Numbered from the stretch's first letter, positions 1-7,051 are shown. The stretch is DNA of 10,174 bases from an uncultured bacterium (GCA_937871115.1 CALMXW010000038.1:1-10174); one strand, 5' to 3'. Made by a program: numbers and translations. The notes: a model not told the origin generated them from the sequence alone.

Positions 1-1358
1 GGATCACCACCGATGACCGCTCCGCTCCCTGGGTTTGATGGCGTGTGGCCGAAGAAGGCGTTGTTGGTGAAGGTGCGACCGGTGCCACCATAGGTAGTGT
101 TGCCGGTGGTGTAGAAGATGTTGTTGGTAAAAGTACCATCTCCTGTCACGAGATATCCTTTGCCATCGGTGCGGTAGAAGACATTGTTGTAATTATTGAT
201 GTGTCCATTAAAGAATCCTTCTCCATTTCCCTGTCGCGATCCATCGTTCACGCTGATATTGTAGCGAGCGATATTGCCACGAGCAGCGCCCTCGCCACCG
301 GCTCGCGCGTCGAGCATGAATCCACCCACATTGTCGCGGCTGTAGTTGTATTGAAAAACTGAATTTCTTGCAAAAAAGTCGAAGTCAAATGCCTGTCCGT
401 CATAAATGGGCCTTTCTGTTGCTTCTACATAGTTGTATTGCGCAACACCACCCGTTACGCTATAAAACCAAAGTCCAATGGCAGATGTCCCGTGATAGCC
501 AATCACACCCGGGCCGCGAGGGCTGTTGCCACTATTATTATTAGCTTTAATTACGGAGTTAAACTGAACGAGAGGATTTGTTGCGTCATAAATGACCATG
601 CCGTCACCCCCGACATTGTATATGGAGTTGCTTTGAACAAGAAGATTTGTTTTCCCGTGTACGTTCATGCCAGTAGCGGTCGAGTCATGGACATAATTCC
701 CTTCGATGGTCAGATTATCCGTTGAGAGACCAAAAACATTGCCGATCCCAGTCGTTTGATAGATATTACCATTAATTGTCGACCCTCGAGGTAATCCTCC
801 ACCAGCGGTGGTCGCGGGTTTGTTGCTAAACCCTTCAATGTAGTACGCCTCATTTCCGATAACCTTAATATTTGTTTTCGCACCACTTCCTAAAAAGATA
901 CCACTTCTGTTCCCCTCTGCGCCGTCAAAGATATTTGCCCCATCAAAGTTGGTGACGGAAAATCCTTCGACGGTAATGTAGTTTGCCTCAATATCAATTG
1001 GAGCCATGACGTTCCCGTCACCATGTATCGTCGGCTTCGCTCCCGTACCATATGATCCGTAGTAGACTGGATTACCTGCCGCACCCGCAGTATCTATCCT
1101 CAAAGATCCGTGCCAGACACCACCACGTTTAAAAAGTATTTTATCTCCTGGGCCAAAGTTACTCCCGTTTACTTTTCCGAGGGACTTCCATGCAGTCGCG
1201 GGACTGGTGCCGTTGTCACTGTCATTGCCAGCCGGGTCAACATAGTAGGTGGTATTGGCAGCAGAGACAAAAGCTGGCAGAGTCACAGTCACAACAGCAA
1301 CAAACGAGAAAATTGCCAAGGCAACCATTGGCCAAGAAAATATTTTTTTATTTATCAT
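1..1358 (-). CDS. Secreted right-handed parallel beta-helix protein (partial, C-terminus off the left edge)
   Basis: The minus strand is open from the ATG at 1358 to the window edge, giving 452 codons with no stop. The N-terminus (MINKKIFSW...) is a Sec signal peptide: two lysines, a hydrophobic core at about residues 10-30, and a V-S-A cleavage site after residue 33. The mature protein starts with YYVDPAGNDSDNGTSP (38-53) and FGPGDKILFKRGGVWHG (68-84), the usual opening of DUF1565/pectate-lyase-like beta-helix proteins. Short asparagine-rich turns then recur, such as VQSNSIYN, VQFNSVI, AQYNYV, FQYNYSRDN, ARYNISVN and INNYNNVFYR, as expected for coils of a beta-helix. The visible part has no cysteine. 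By family, relatives are polysaccharide lyases, adhesins or surface proteins. I see no catalytic signature, so substrate and activity are unknown. No Shine-Dalgarno site precedes the ATG. The gene is 90 bases downstream of metG and probably has its own promoter. Confidence 0.9.
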   Translation of the reverse strand, partial: MINKKIFSWPMVALAIFSFVAVVTVTLPAFVSAANTTYYVDPAGNDSDNGTSPATAWKSLGKVNGSNFGPGDKILFKRGGVWHGSLRIDTAGAAGNPVYYGSYGTGAKPTIHGDGNVMAPIDIEANYITVEGFSVTNFDGANIFDGAEGNRSGIFLGSGAKTNIKVIGNEAYYIEGFSNKPATTAGGGLPRGSTINGNIYQTTGIGNVFGLSTDNLTIEGNYVHDSTATGMNVHGKTNLLVQSNSIYNVGGDGMVIYDATNPLVQFNSVIKANNNSGNSPRGPGVIGYHGTSAIGLWFYSVTGGVAQYNYVEATERPIYDGQAFDFDFFARNSVFQYNYSRDNVGGFMLDARAGGEGAARGNIARYNISVNDGSRQGNGEGFFNGHINNYNNVFYRTDGKGYLVTGDGTFTNNIFYTTGNTTYGGTGRTFTNNAFFGHTPSNPGSGAVIGGD

Positions 1359-1384
1359 AGTATGCAAGGCTAGTAATAGAGTAT

Positions 1385-1413
1385 ATGCGTATATAGTAGC
1401 ACCTATATACCAT
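1385..1413. promoter_or_regulatory. Palindrome / stem-loop between metG and the beta-helix gene
   Basis: A perfect 8-base inverted repeat, GTATATAG at 1389-1396 and CTATATAC at 1403-1410, is separated by 6 bases. It can be extended by an ATG/CAT pair (1385-1387 with 1411-1413) if one base, 1388, is bulged. It lies 27 to 55 bases upstream of the beta-helix start codon. No T-run follows on either strand, so it does not look like an intrinsic terminator. It could be an operator for a dimeric repressor at the beta-helix promoter, or a stem-loop in the 5' leader. A weak -35/-10 pair (TTCAAG at 1416-1421, TACTAT at 1393-1398, 17 bases apart) would put the -10 box inside the palindrome, which fits an operator. 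That promoter call is tentative. Confidence 0.45.
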
Positions 1414-1448
1414 CGCTTGAAGTGGAAAAGTTTTACACAGGGCTCTCT

Positions 1449-2906
1449 CTACACGGCACTTTCTTTTCGGGGAAAGATTGGGGTGGTAGGTGTTTTATGT
1501 TTCTCTACCAAATCAATAATCACTTCACTTGTTGTTGGTAAAAATGGGGCGAGAAGTCTTGCCACTCCATAAAGTCGCACAACAAGAGTACCGATAATTT
1601 CCTTCCCTTTTTCAGGATCACTCTTCACAAGTTTAAAGGGCTCTGTGCGGGCAATCTCACCATCAATATCCTCTATCTCTGCCCAGACAAAATCGAGTGC
1701 ATGTTTTATTTCATAACTCTCCAGTAATTCAGTAAATTCTATGGTGAAAGTTTTTGATACTGAAATATCTACTGGGCCGGGCAAGTTTGTTGCCGCCATT
1801 TTCATAATCCGCGAGACGAGATTACCCAAGCCGTTGGCCAAGTCAGCATTGTATGCGCGCGCAAATTGCTCCATGGTAAAGTCCCCATCTTCAAAAGTCG
1901 GAATGTGCCGCAAGAGAAAAAACCGAAGCGCGTCCGTGCCGTACTCGTCTATAATACTGACCGGGTTTACTACATTTCCGAGAGACTTGGACATCTTCTG
2001 CCCGCCACTCGTGATAAATCCGTGGATAAGAATTTGCTTTGAAGACGGAAGGTTTGCCGACATGAGCATCGCTTGCCACATCGCAGACTGCTGACGGAGA
2101 TTGTCTTTCCCCGCAATTTGCAGAGCATTTGGATTTTCTTCTGTGCCCCAAAACGCTACAAATTTTTTCTCATCTTCGGGCCAACCAAGCGTCGAAATAT
2201 AATTTGCGAGTGCGTCAAACCACACATACATCACCTGCGTCTCATCATCTGGCACTGGTACACCCCAGGGCATTTTGGATTTTAAACGCGAGACACTAAA
2301 GTCCTCGAGGCCGCGCTCTACAAAAGCACGAATCTCATTCATCCGTGATGCTGGCAAAACAAAAGTTGGGTTCTTTTCGTAAAGCTCGAGAAGCGGTTTC
2401 TGGTATTTTGAAAACTTGAAGAAGTAATTCTCTTCATCAATGAGCTCGATCTCCGTAGTGGGGTGGAGCGGACATTTTCCCTCTACCAGTTCTGAATCAG
2501 TTTTTTCAAGCTCGCATCCGACGCAGTACTTCACCTGATAATTCTTTTTGTAAATATCTCCCGCAGAAAGACACCGGCGCCAAAATTCCTGTGCCGCCGC
2601 TTTGTGGTGGTCATCAGTAGTACGTATAAAATGTATATCGGCAAAGAGATTGAGTTTTTCTTTCAGCGCACGAAATTTCTCGGCATATTCATCGGTGTAT
2701 TCTTGGGTATCCTTCCCCTGCTCTGCTGCCTTGCGATAAATTTTTACGCCATGTTCATCTGTGCCCGTGTTGAAAAATACCGTATCGCCCAAGAGCGCAT
2801 GCCAGCGCGCAAGTGCGTCTGCTTGTACTATCTCGAGTGCAAAACCAACGTGAGGATCGGCATTCACATACGGGAGTGTGGTGGTAATGTAGAAATTCTT
2901 ACTCAT
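1449..2906 (-). CDS. metG: Methionyl-tRNA synthetase (MetRS)
   Basis: This cytoplasmic class I synthetase charges tRNA-Met with methionine using ATP. It is 485 residues long. The Rossmann fold opens with FYITTTLPYVNADPHVGFAL. The HIGH motif reads HVGF (19-22), and TGTDEHG (47-53) follows. The connective-peptide zinc knuckle is complete: C128, C131, C145 and H148. YVWFDA (227-232) and GKDNLRQQS (266-274) come next, and KMSKS is intact at 304-308. The remainder is the helical anticodon-binding domain. There is no C-terminal EMAP-II-like tRNA-binding domain, so this is the short form. Two active-site positions differ from E. coli: the last His of HIGH is Phe22, and the position of methionine-pocket His301 is Gln273. 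I recall similar changes in other CPR MetRS, so they may be lineage features. The ATG follows the transporter stop by 8 bases, which suggests co-transcription and coupled translation. Confidence 0.97.
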   Translation of the reverse strand: MSKNFYITTTLPYVNADPHVGFALEIVQADALARWHALLGDTVFFNTGTDEHGVKIYRKAAEQGKDTQEYTDEYAEKFRALKEKLNLFADIHFIRTTDDHHKAAAQEFWRRCLSAGDIYKKNYQVKYCVGCELEKTDSELVEGKCPLHPTTEIELIDEENYFFKFSKYQKPLLELYEKNPTFVLPASRMNEIRAFVERGLEDFSVSRLKSKMPWGVPVPDDETQVMYVWFDALANYISTLGWPEDEKKFVAFWGTEENPNALQIAGKDNLRQQSAMWQAMLMSANLPSSKQILIHGFITSGGQKMSKSLGNVVNPVSIIDEYGTDALRFFLLRHIPTFEDGDFTMEQFARAYNADLANGLGNLVSRIMKMAATNLPGPVDISVSKTFTIEFTELLESYEIKHALDFVWAEIEDIDGEIARTEPFKLVKSDPEKGKEIIGTLVVRLYGVARLLAPFLPTTSEVIIDLVEKHKTPTTPIFPRKESAV

Positions 2907-2914
2907 TCGCTTTG

Positions 2915-3952
2915 TTATCCGGCCATAATCTCTGCTCTTTTCTTCTCGAGGTCGTTCACGTATTCCATGATTGCTGCGGCAAGTGGCACGGAGAGGATAA
3001 TACCCACGACGCCCACAAGCTTGGCGCCAATCAAAAGCGAAATGATCACAAGGATCGGAGGGACGCCGACCACTTTTCGCACCACTACCGGATAGATGAG
3101 GTGATTTTCAAATTGTTGAATGATGAGGTAGAGGCCCGTGGTGGCGAGACCGAGTCCGACGCTATCGGAAAATGCTACGGCAACAGCGGGTATTGCCGCG
3201 ACAATAGGACCGAATACGGGTATAAGCTCACAGACCGCTGCGAGAATAGCAAAGACAAAAGCATTCGGCACACCGAGAATCATAAGCCCGAGGAAAACGA
3301 GCGCACCCACGAGCACGGCAAGAAGAATTTGTCCTTGCATCCATCGGCCAATCTTTGCCTGCGATCGTTTCCAAAGATCCAGAATGTAGTCTTCGTGTTT
3401 AAGAGGGACGATAATCTTCAAGAAGTTCTCGATACCGCGCTCCTGCACAGAAAGATAGAAAGAGATAACGAGTACCAAGATCGAATCAACAAGCCCTCCA
3501 AAGATTCCACCGATGGTGTTGGCGATGTCTGTGCCCGTAGATGTCCCTGAAGAGACAAAATTCTGAGAGACGAGAATATTTTGCAATACCGTCTGGTAAT
3601 CAAACGTGTCGCGCCACGGATTCCATGTGTCGAGAAAATGAAGGCGAGCTGGAAGCGAAGAAACAAATTGCGTAAAATCTTTTATGATTGGCGGAATGAA
3701 AAGGAAGAAAAGAATAGCAAAGACGGAAAAGGTAATCAGGTACACAAGGATGACTGCCACCGTGCGTGGGACTTTTCGCCGCACAAACCACACCGCCGCT
3801 GGCTCCACCGCAGAGGCGATGACAACTGAAGTAAGGAGGACCAGCACGACTTCGTTGAGGAGATAGAGTGTATAAAATCCAAGCAAGACGAGGACGACTT
3901 TAATGATCGTGCCGAGACTGATTTGAATAAGCTGCGGAGAAGGATGATTCAT
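2915..3952 (-). CDS. AI-2E family transporter (PerM/TqsA-like membrane protein)
   Basis: The 345-residue protein has the family's layout of about eight membrane segments, roughly at 12-31, 34-56, 64-86, 145-168, 208-228, 230-260, 262-280 and 298-330. A larger soluble stretch lies between segments 3 and 4. Family hallmarks are visible in the second half: GRWMQGQ (202-208), ELIPVFGPIVAAIPAV (242-257), QQFENHLIYPVVVRKVVG (279-296) and the closing SVPLAA (321-326). Members have been linked to autoinducer-2 export, ion/proton antiport or osmotic response. The substrate cannot be deduced here, and no quorum-sensing gene is nearby. The chosen ATG (MNHPSPQL) is the first in the frame. It sits only 4 bases from a near-consensus -10 box and has no Shine-Dalgarno site. 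metG follows after 8 bases, probably as a two-gene operon without an obvious functional link. Confidence 0.93.
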   Translation of the reverse strand: MNHPSPQLIQISLGTIIKVVLVLLGFYTLYLLNEVVLVLLTSVVIASAVEPAAVWFVRRKVPRTVAVILVYLITFSVFAILFFLFIPPIIKDFTQFVSSLPARLHFLDTWNPWRDTFDYQTVLQNILVSQNFVSSGTSTGTDIANTIGGIFGGLVDSILVLVISFYLSVQERGIENFLKIIVPLKHEDYILDLWKRSQAKIGRWMQGQILLAVLVGALVFLGLMILGVPNAFVFAILAAVCELIPVFGPIVAAIPAVAVAFSDSVGLGLATTGLYLIIQQFENHLIYPVVVRKVVGVPPILVIISLLIGAKLVGVVGIILSVPLAAAIMEYVNDLEKKRAEIMAG

Positions 3953-3956
3953 GGAG

Positions 3957-3985
3957 TTTATAATTATTCTTTTATATTACATCAA
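3957..3985 (-). promoter_or_regulatory. Sigma70-type promoter for the AI-2E transporter-metG pair
   Basis: On the minus strand, TTGATG (3980-3985) and TATAAA (3957-3962) are separated by exactly 17 bases in an AT-rich 62-base gap. Only four bases (CTCC) separate the -10 box from the ATG, so the transcript would start at or next to the start codon (leaderless). A second, overlapping pair is TTGTAC (3996-4001) with TAATAT (3974-3979), 16 bases apart, which would give a leader of about 15 bases, still without a Shine-Dalgarno site. The sequence alone does not say which is used. Confidence 0.55.
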
Positions 3986-4014
3986 ATGAAATTCTGTACA
4001 ACCAGCGAAGAAAG

Positions 4015-5985
4015 CTACGGCAAGACGATTCCCCCTTCTCTTGTGTGCTTCGGATCATCCTGTAGGGCGGTAGATTGCGCTTGAATTTGCGAGGAGATTG
4101 AACCCTTAGTAAACGTATCTTTTGCTTGAAAAGATGTCGGTTCGAGGAGAAATGGCGAAGCCCCTACCTGTCCGCGACTCGGCAAGAAGGCAATCTGAAA
4201 AGCTATTTCTCTTGCAGGAGTACCAAACCCTGTCCCGGCAGGAATTTTCCCCACCCGCCAAATAATCGCGTGGCTCACATCGTTGTAAGAAAGATCGCTT
4301 GTGGCTGGGTCGACATTGCCTACCCACCGCACAAAAGGAGGGAGCTCGCTCGACACTTGCACACCATCAACATCACTCGTTGAGTTGGAAATGTCCCAGA
4401 TCACTGTGTAGGTCGTTTCCTTCTCTGCTTGCGGAGGCATGGGTCCGGTATTTGGAAACGGCCCTTGCGAATACACCACCTTCTGAGTCAAACTTGCCGT
4501 TGTCCCTACTTTGATAGTTTTCTTCACGAATGATTTAATTTCCTCTGGCACACCGGTCTCCGCATATCGTTGCCCGCGCACCGAAACCTGAACATCAAAC
4601 TGCGGATCTTTGAAGTGAAGCCCGGTAGCGTCTGCCAGCGGCACGAGACCAAACTTGAATCCGACCGTACTCTGCCCTCCAGTATCGATAGCTGCGAGAC
4701 TCGGAGTGGTGCGTCGCTCCCAGAACATCGTGTCATTGAAAGAATTGTAGAGCCCACCTGTTTCTTCATCAGTAAAACTACTTCGTCTTACCATCGGCCC
4801 CGTAACATTGGCCTCAATTTCTCCATTCAAAATTTTATCTCGCAGAGTATTGAACCAAGAGATAGCCACGTCCACATCCTGGCCTGGCGCGAGTATCGCT
4901 TGAGGATTATTCACCCCATTTACCGTAAGGCCAATATCAAGAAACGGTCTCTGAAGTACAAGGGTTTTCAAGGTACTCGAAAAAAGGACGCTGATATTTT
5001 TTTCGTCTTGCCCGGAAATGCCCGAGTAAACCCAAAATGATTTTTGCTGATTGTTTTCTCCCTGCAAGACTCCTTTTACTTCAATGTGCCGATGCGCACT
5101 CGGCGGCAAGTCTCCAAAAGCCCACACATTGTTTCCACTCGAAGGCTCTGGGACAGCGGAGTGGAAAGTAAAGCCGACCGGATAATCCACGTGAATGAGT
5201 GCTCCATGTAAAAGCGCCACGGAGGTTGAGTCGGCATCTATAGAAAGAGTGATCTCTTGTCCTGAATTTGCTTCCTTGAGCATGTCTACCGACACCGCAA
5301 TAGGTGGAGCCGTAAGAGTCACTGCATACAGCTCTTGTTTTGTATAGGTAGACTTTTCTCCTTCTATCCCGAAAGTGAGAGTAGCGTGGAGATCCTGCTC
5401 GCTCTTCTCTCCGCCGAGAAGAAGTGCTTTCACGGTTTCAATGCGACGCTCGTGTGCTGCGATTGTCCCCAAATCTTTTCGGAATGTCAGCAAGTCTTGG
5501 TCAAAGTCTGCTCCGGTCTTTGCTCCAGGGGGCAAGGCGACGCTTAAGACAGCCGAAGAAAGCGGTGCGGGATTGTCGTTTTCGATCACGACTTGAAGCT
5601 CAAGCACCTCACCCCCCTTTTGCGAAACCGGACCAAGGAGAGAAACTTTTACATTGTTTGGAGAAAGAATATTTGGTTTTATAAAAAAGAAAAATGCGGA
5701 GCCAATAGACGCAATAGTAAAAAACACGACGGCAACAATAAAAATATATTTGTAGATACTACTCTTCTCCGGTTTTGGTTTTGGCTTGAGCTTTAGAAAA
5801 TCTTCGTCATTCGTCTCGGTTTTCCAATCTTCAGGAAGGAAGAATTTTTTCGGATGGAGCTCGGTATATTTTGTCGGGTGGATTTTTGTTTTATCACGCG
5901 AATAGAGTCGCTCTTCGAGAGACCGAATGCGCCCTTTTTCTTCGGGAGTTTCTCCGATGTTTGGATGATTATTCTCTTCCGGCAT
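4015..5985 (-). CDS. Single-pass surface protein with DUF11-type beta-sandwich domains
   Basis: The 656-residue protein has three parts. A charged cytoplasmic N-terminus (1-79) contains SLEERLYSR (22-30), HPKKFFLPEDW (44-54) and a KPKPKPEK stretch (67-74). One membrane segment follows at about 80-102. The rest, about 550 residues, is predicted to be outside the cell. Positive charges before the membrane segment indicate N-in/C-out topology. The outer part appears to hold about four beta-sandwich units (roughly 112-226, 227-341, 345-492, 495-636). The last, with TYTVIWDISNSTSDVDGV (525-542) followed by LPPFVRWVGNV (548-558), closely resembles DUF11 repeats of bacterial surface proteins. LPPGA (151-155) suggests the same fold in the first unit. 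I found no cysteine, sortase motif or enzymatic signature. A structural or adhesive envelope role is inferred. The ATG lies 24 bases after the recO stop and has its own extended -10 box. Confidence 0.88.
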   Translation of the reverse strand: MPEENNHPNIGETPEEKGRIRSLEERLYSRDKTKIHPTKYTELHPKKFFLPEDWKTETNDEDFLKLKPKPKPEKSSIYKYIFIVAVVFFTIASIGSAFFFFIKPNILSPNNVKVSLLGPVSQKGGEVLELQVVIENDNPAPLSSAVLSVALPPGAKTGADFDQDLLTFRKDLGTIAAHERRIETVKALLLGGEKSEQDLHATLTFGIEGEKSTYTKQELYAVTLTAPPIAVSVDMLKEANSGQEITLSIDADSTSVALLHGALIHVDYPVGFTFHSAVPEPSSGNNVWAFGDLPPSAHRHIEVKGVLQGENNQQKSFWVYSGISGQDEKNISVLFSSTLKTLVLQRPFLDIGLTVNGVNNPQAILAPGQDVDVAISWFNTLRDKILNGEIEANVTGPMVRRSSFTDEETGGLYNSFNDTMFWERRTTPSLAAIDTGGQSTVGFKFGLVPLADATGLHFKDPQFDVQVSVRGQRYAETGVPEEIKSFVKKTIKVGTTASLTQKVVYSQGPFPNTGPMPPQAEKETTYTVIWDISNSTSDVDGVQVSSELPPFVRWVGNVDPATSDLSYNDVSHAIIWRVGKIPAGTGFGTPAREIAFQIAFLPSRGQVGASPFLLEPTSFQAKDTFTKGSISSQIQAQSTALQDDPKHTREGGIVLP

Positions 5986-5993
5986 GTGTCTTT

Positions 5994-6002
5994 ATTATAA
6001 CA
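5994..6002 (-). promoter_or_regulatory. Extended -10 promoter for the DUF11-type surface protein
   Basis: The minus strand reads TGTTATAAT, a perfect match to the extended -10 consensus TGnTATAAT. It lies in the 24-base gap after recO, overlapping nothing coding. No good -35 box is present at the usual spacing, which is acceptable for extended -10 promoters. Eight bases separate the box from the ATG at 5985, so the predicted start of transcription is about two bases before the start codon. That would be an essentially leaderless mRNA. No Shine-Dalgarno site is present. Confidence 0.55.
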
Positions 6003-6009
6003 CTGTGAA

Positions 6010-6594
6010 TTACAAGTGCGAATCTTTCATTGCCTCATTGATCTTGTGCAAAACTTGTGTGCGCTTTTTTGAAAACTCAGAAAGGATATTTTTATTTATC
6101 TCACCTTGGATATACTCCCCTTCCTCCACATATCCGAGAGCGTACAGAATGCGCCACATGGCGAGGAGGAGAAGATTATTCTGTTCTTCTCTTGTTATCT
6201 CTTCCACGCTTTGTTCATATGTTAAAAAAGAAAACGATTCGGAAAGTGCCTCATATACTCCCTCCTCCCGCCCTTCGCCATGTATAAATCGTCGCACAAA
6301 AGAAAAGATACCAGCAATGGTGCGCGCTGTTTCCGGACTCTCGGCAAAAGAAATTCTCGAAAGCTCTTCGGCATCTGTCACGCGCCACACTTCTTTCCCT
6401 CGCACGAGATTCACTCGCGAAAAAGCCCCGTCTTGGAGAGAGTATCGGAGTTTTCCTTTCACACTTCGTACCGACTTTGCGACAGCACTCACGAGCCCGA
6501 GGTCTTCGGTAAAAACATGCACGAGCCGATCTGCCTCGCCAAACACCGAGCTCCCGAGCACAAAGCCTTTCGTCTGATAAATGTGATGGGACAT
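6010..6594 (-). CDS. recO: DNA repair protein RecO (compact form)
   Basis: RecO binds single-stranded DNA, anneals strands and helps RecR load RecA during gap repair. The protein matches the family's OB-fold start: MSHHIYQTKGFVLGSSVFGE, then DRLVHVFTEDLGLVSAVAKS and KLRYSLQDGAFSRVNLVRGK, followed by a helical part. I chose the ATG at 6594, giving 194 residues. The same frame is open further upstream to 6714, but that extension lies over the preceding gene and does not resemble RecO. The protein is short against about 240 residues in E. coli. It contains no cysteine, so the zinc-binding module seen in some RecO proteins (such as Deinococcus) is absent. The ATG is 7 bases after the stop of the cupredoxin-like gene, so the two are probably co-transcribed. 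A weak purine-rich stretch (GGAATAGAG) lies just upstream. Confidence 0.88.
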   Translation of the reverse strand: MSHHIYQTKGFVLGSSVFGEADRLVHVFTEDLGLVSAVAKSVRSVKGKLRYSLQDGAFSRVNLVRGKEVWRVTDAEELSRISFAESPETARTIAGIFSFVRRFIHGEGREEGVYEALSESFSFLTYEQSVEEITREEQNNLLLLAMWRILYALGYVEEGEYIQGEINKNILSEFSKKRTQVLHKINEAMKDSHL

Positions 6595-6601
6595 GGAAAC
6601 T

Positions 6602-6979
6602 CTATTCCAAAACGGAAAGCATTCCGCGTACTCCTTGAGCTTGGTCATCGCCAACAGAAGAATAGTACTCGAATGTGCCGACGGTGTCGGCAGTAAACTC
6701 TGTGACATCTCCATCGCCAGGTGAAGCTTTTTTCAGAGAAATGCCGAGCTTGTCTACTATGAGATTGTGCTCCCCTTCTGCGTCTTTAAAGATCAATCTT
6801 ACCCTGTCGCCTTTTTGTACCGATACACCGCTCGGCTCAAAAGAAAAATTCTTTGCCGTAATGGTAATTTCTTTTGTGATACGGCTCGTGGGGGTGAGAT
6901 TTTTTGTACTCTTCGAAAGCCACCATACGCCGCCCGCGATGAGCATTGCGATGATAAGAAAGATTATCGTCCTTTTCAT
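6602..6979 (-). CDS. Membrane-anchored cupredoxin-fold protein lacking most copper ligands
   Basis: This 125-residue protein has an uncleaved-looking N-terminal membrane anchor or signal (about 4-20, MKRTIIFLIIAMLIAGGVWW). A cupredoxin domain follows (about 36-125): ITITAKNFSFEPSGVSVQKGD (39-59, split here as ITITAKNFSF and EPSGVSVQKGD), FKDAEGEHNLIV (64-75) and TFEYYSSVGDDQAQGVRGML (102-121). This matches the Cupredoxin_1 / plastocyanin-like pattern, in which the end normally reads YYCSVGNH...M. Here the first ligand His71 is kept, the ligand Cys is Ser107, the second His is Asp112, and the Met region has Gln115/Val117. Type 1 copper binding therefore looks unlikely. The fold may be kept for another role on the outer face of the membrane. 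The gene follows a terminator/promoter region and lies 7 bases before recO. No Shine-Dalgarno site is visible. Confidence 0.85.
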   Translation of the reverse strand: MKRTIIFLIIAMLIAGGVWWLSKSTKNLTPTSRITKEITITAKNFSFEPSGVSVQKGDRVRLIFKDAEGEHNLIVDKLGISLKKASPGDGDVTEFTADTVGTFEYYSSVGDDQAQGVRGMLSVLE

Positions 6980-7022
6980 AATTATATTAGTTACTAGTTT
7001 TTGTGAGTTACGAAATACTTAT

Positions 7023-7051
7023 AGTATAATACTTTCCGTTTCTAAAAACAA
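7023..7051 (-). promoter_or_regulatory. Candidate promoter for the cupredoxin-like gene and recO
   Basis: On the minus strand, TTGTTT (7046-7051) and TATACT (7023-7028) are separated by exactly 17 bases. The predicted transcript would have a leader of about 37 bases. The -35 box overlaps the T-run of the upstream terminator. A second TATAAT (6981-6986) is one base from the ATG; that is too close to give a complete transcript from this start codon. Confidence 0.4.

Noticed and set aside
45-725. Plus-strand reading frames of about 95-105 codons at 45-362 and 438-725
   Set aside because: They lie opposite the minus-strand beta-helix gene, which has a signal peptide and an uninterrupted, family-like sequence. 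The plus-strand translations resemble nothing.
2915-3952. Quorum-sensing (AI-2) system
   Set aside because: The family name is historical. No luxS, lsr or receptor gene is nearby, and the neighbour is metG.
6595-6714. A 40-residue N-terminal extension of RecO
   Set aside because: The added residues overlap the end of the cupredoxin-like gene, and the RecO family pattern begins at the ATG at 6594.
6981-6986. TATAAT one base before the cupredoxin-like gene start as its promoter
   Set aside because: Transcription would start inside the coding sequence and lose the start codon. The upstream TTGTTT/TATACT pair fits better.
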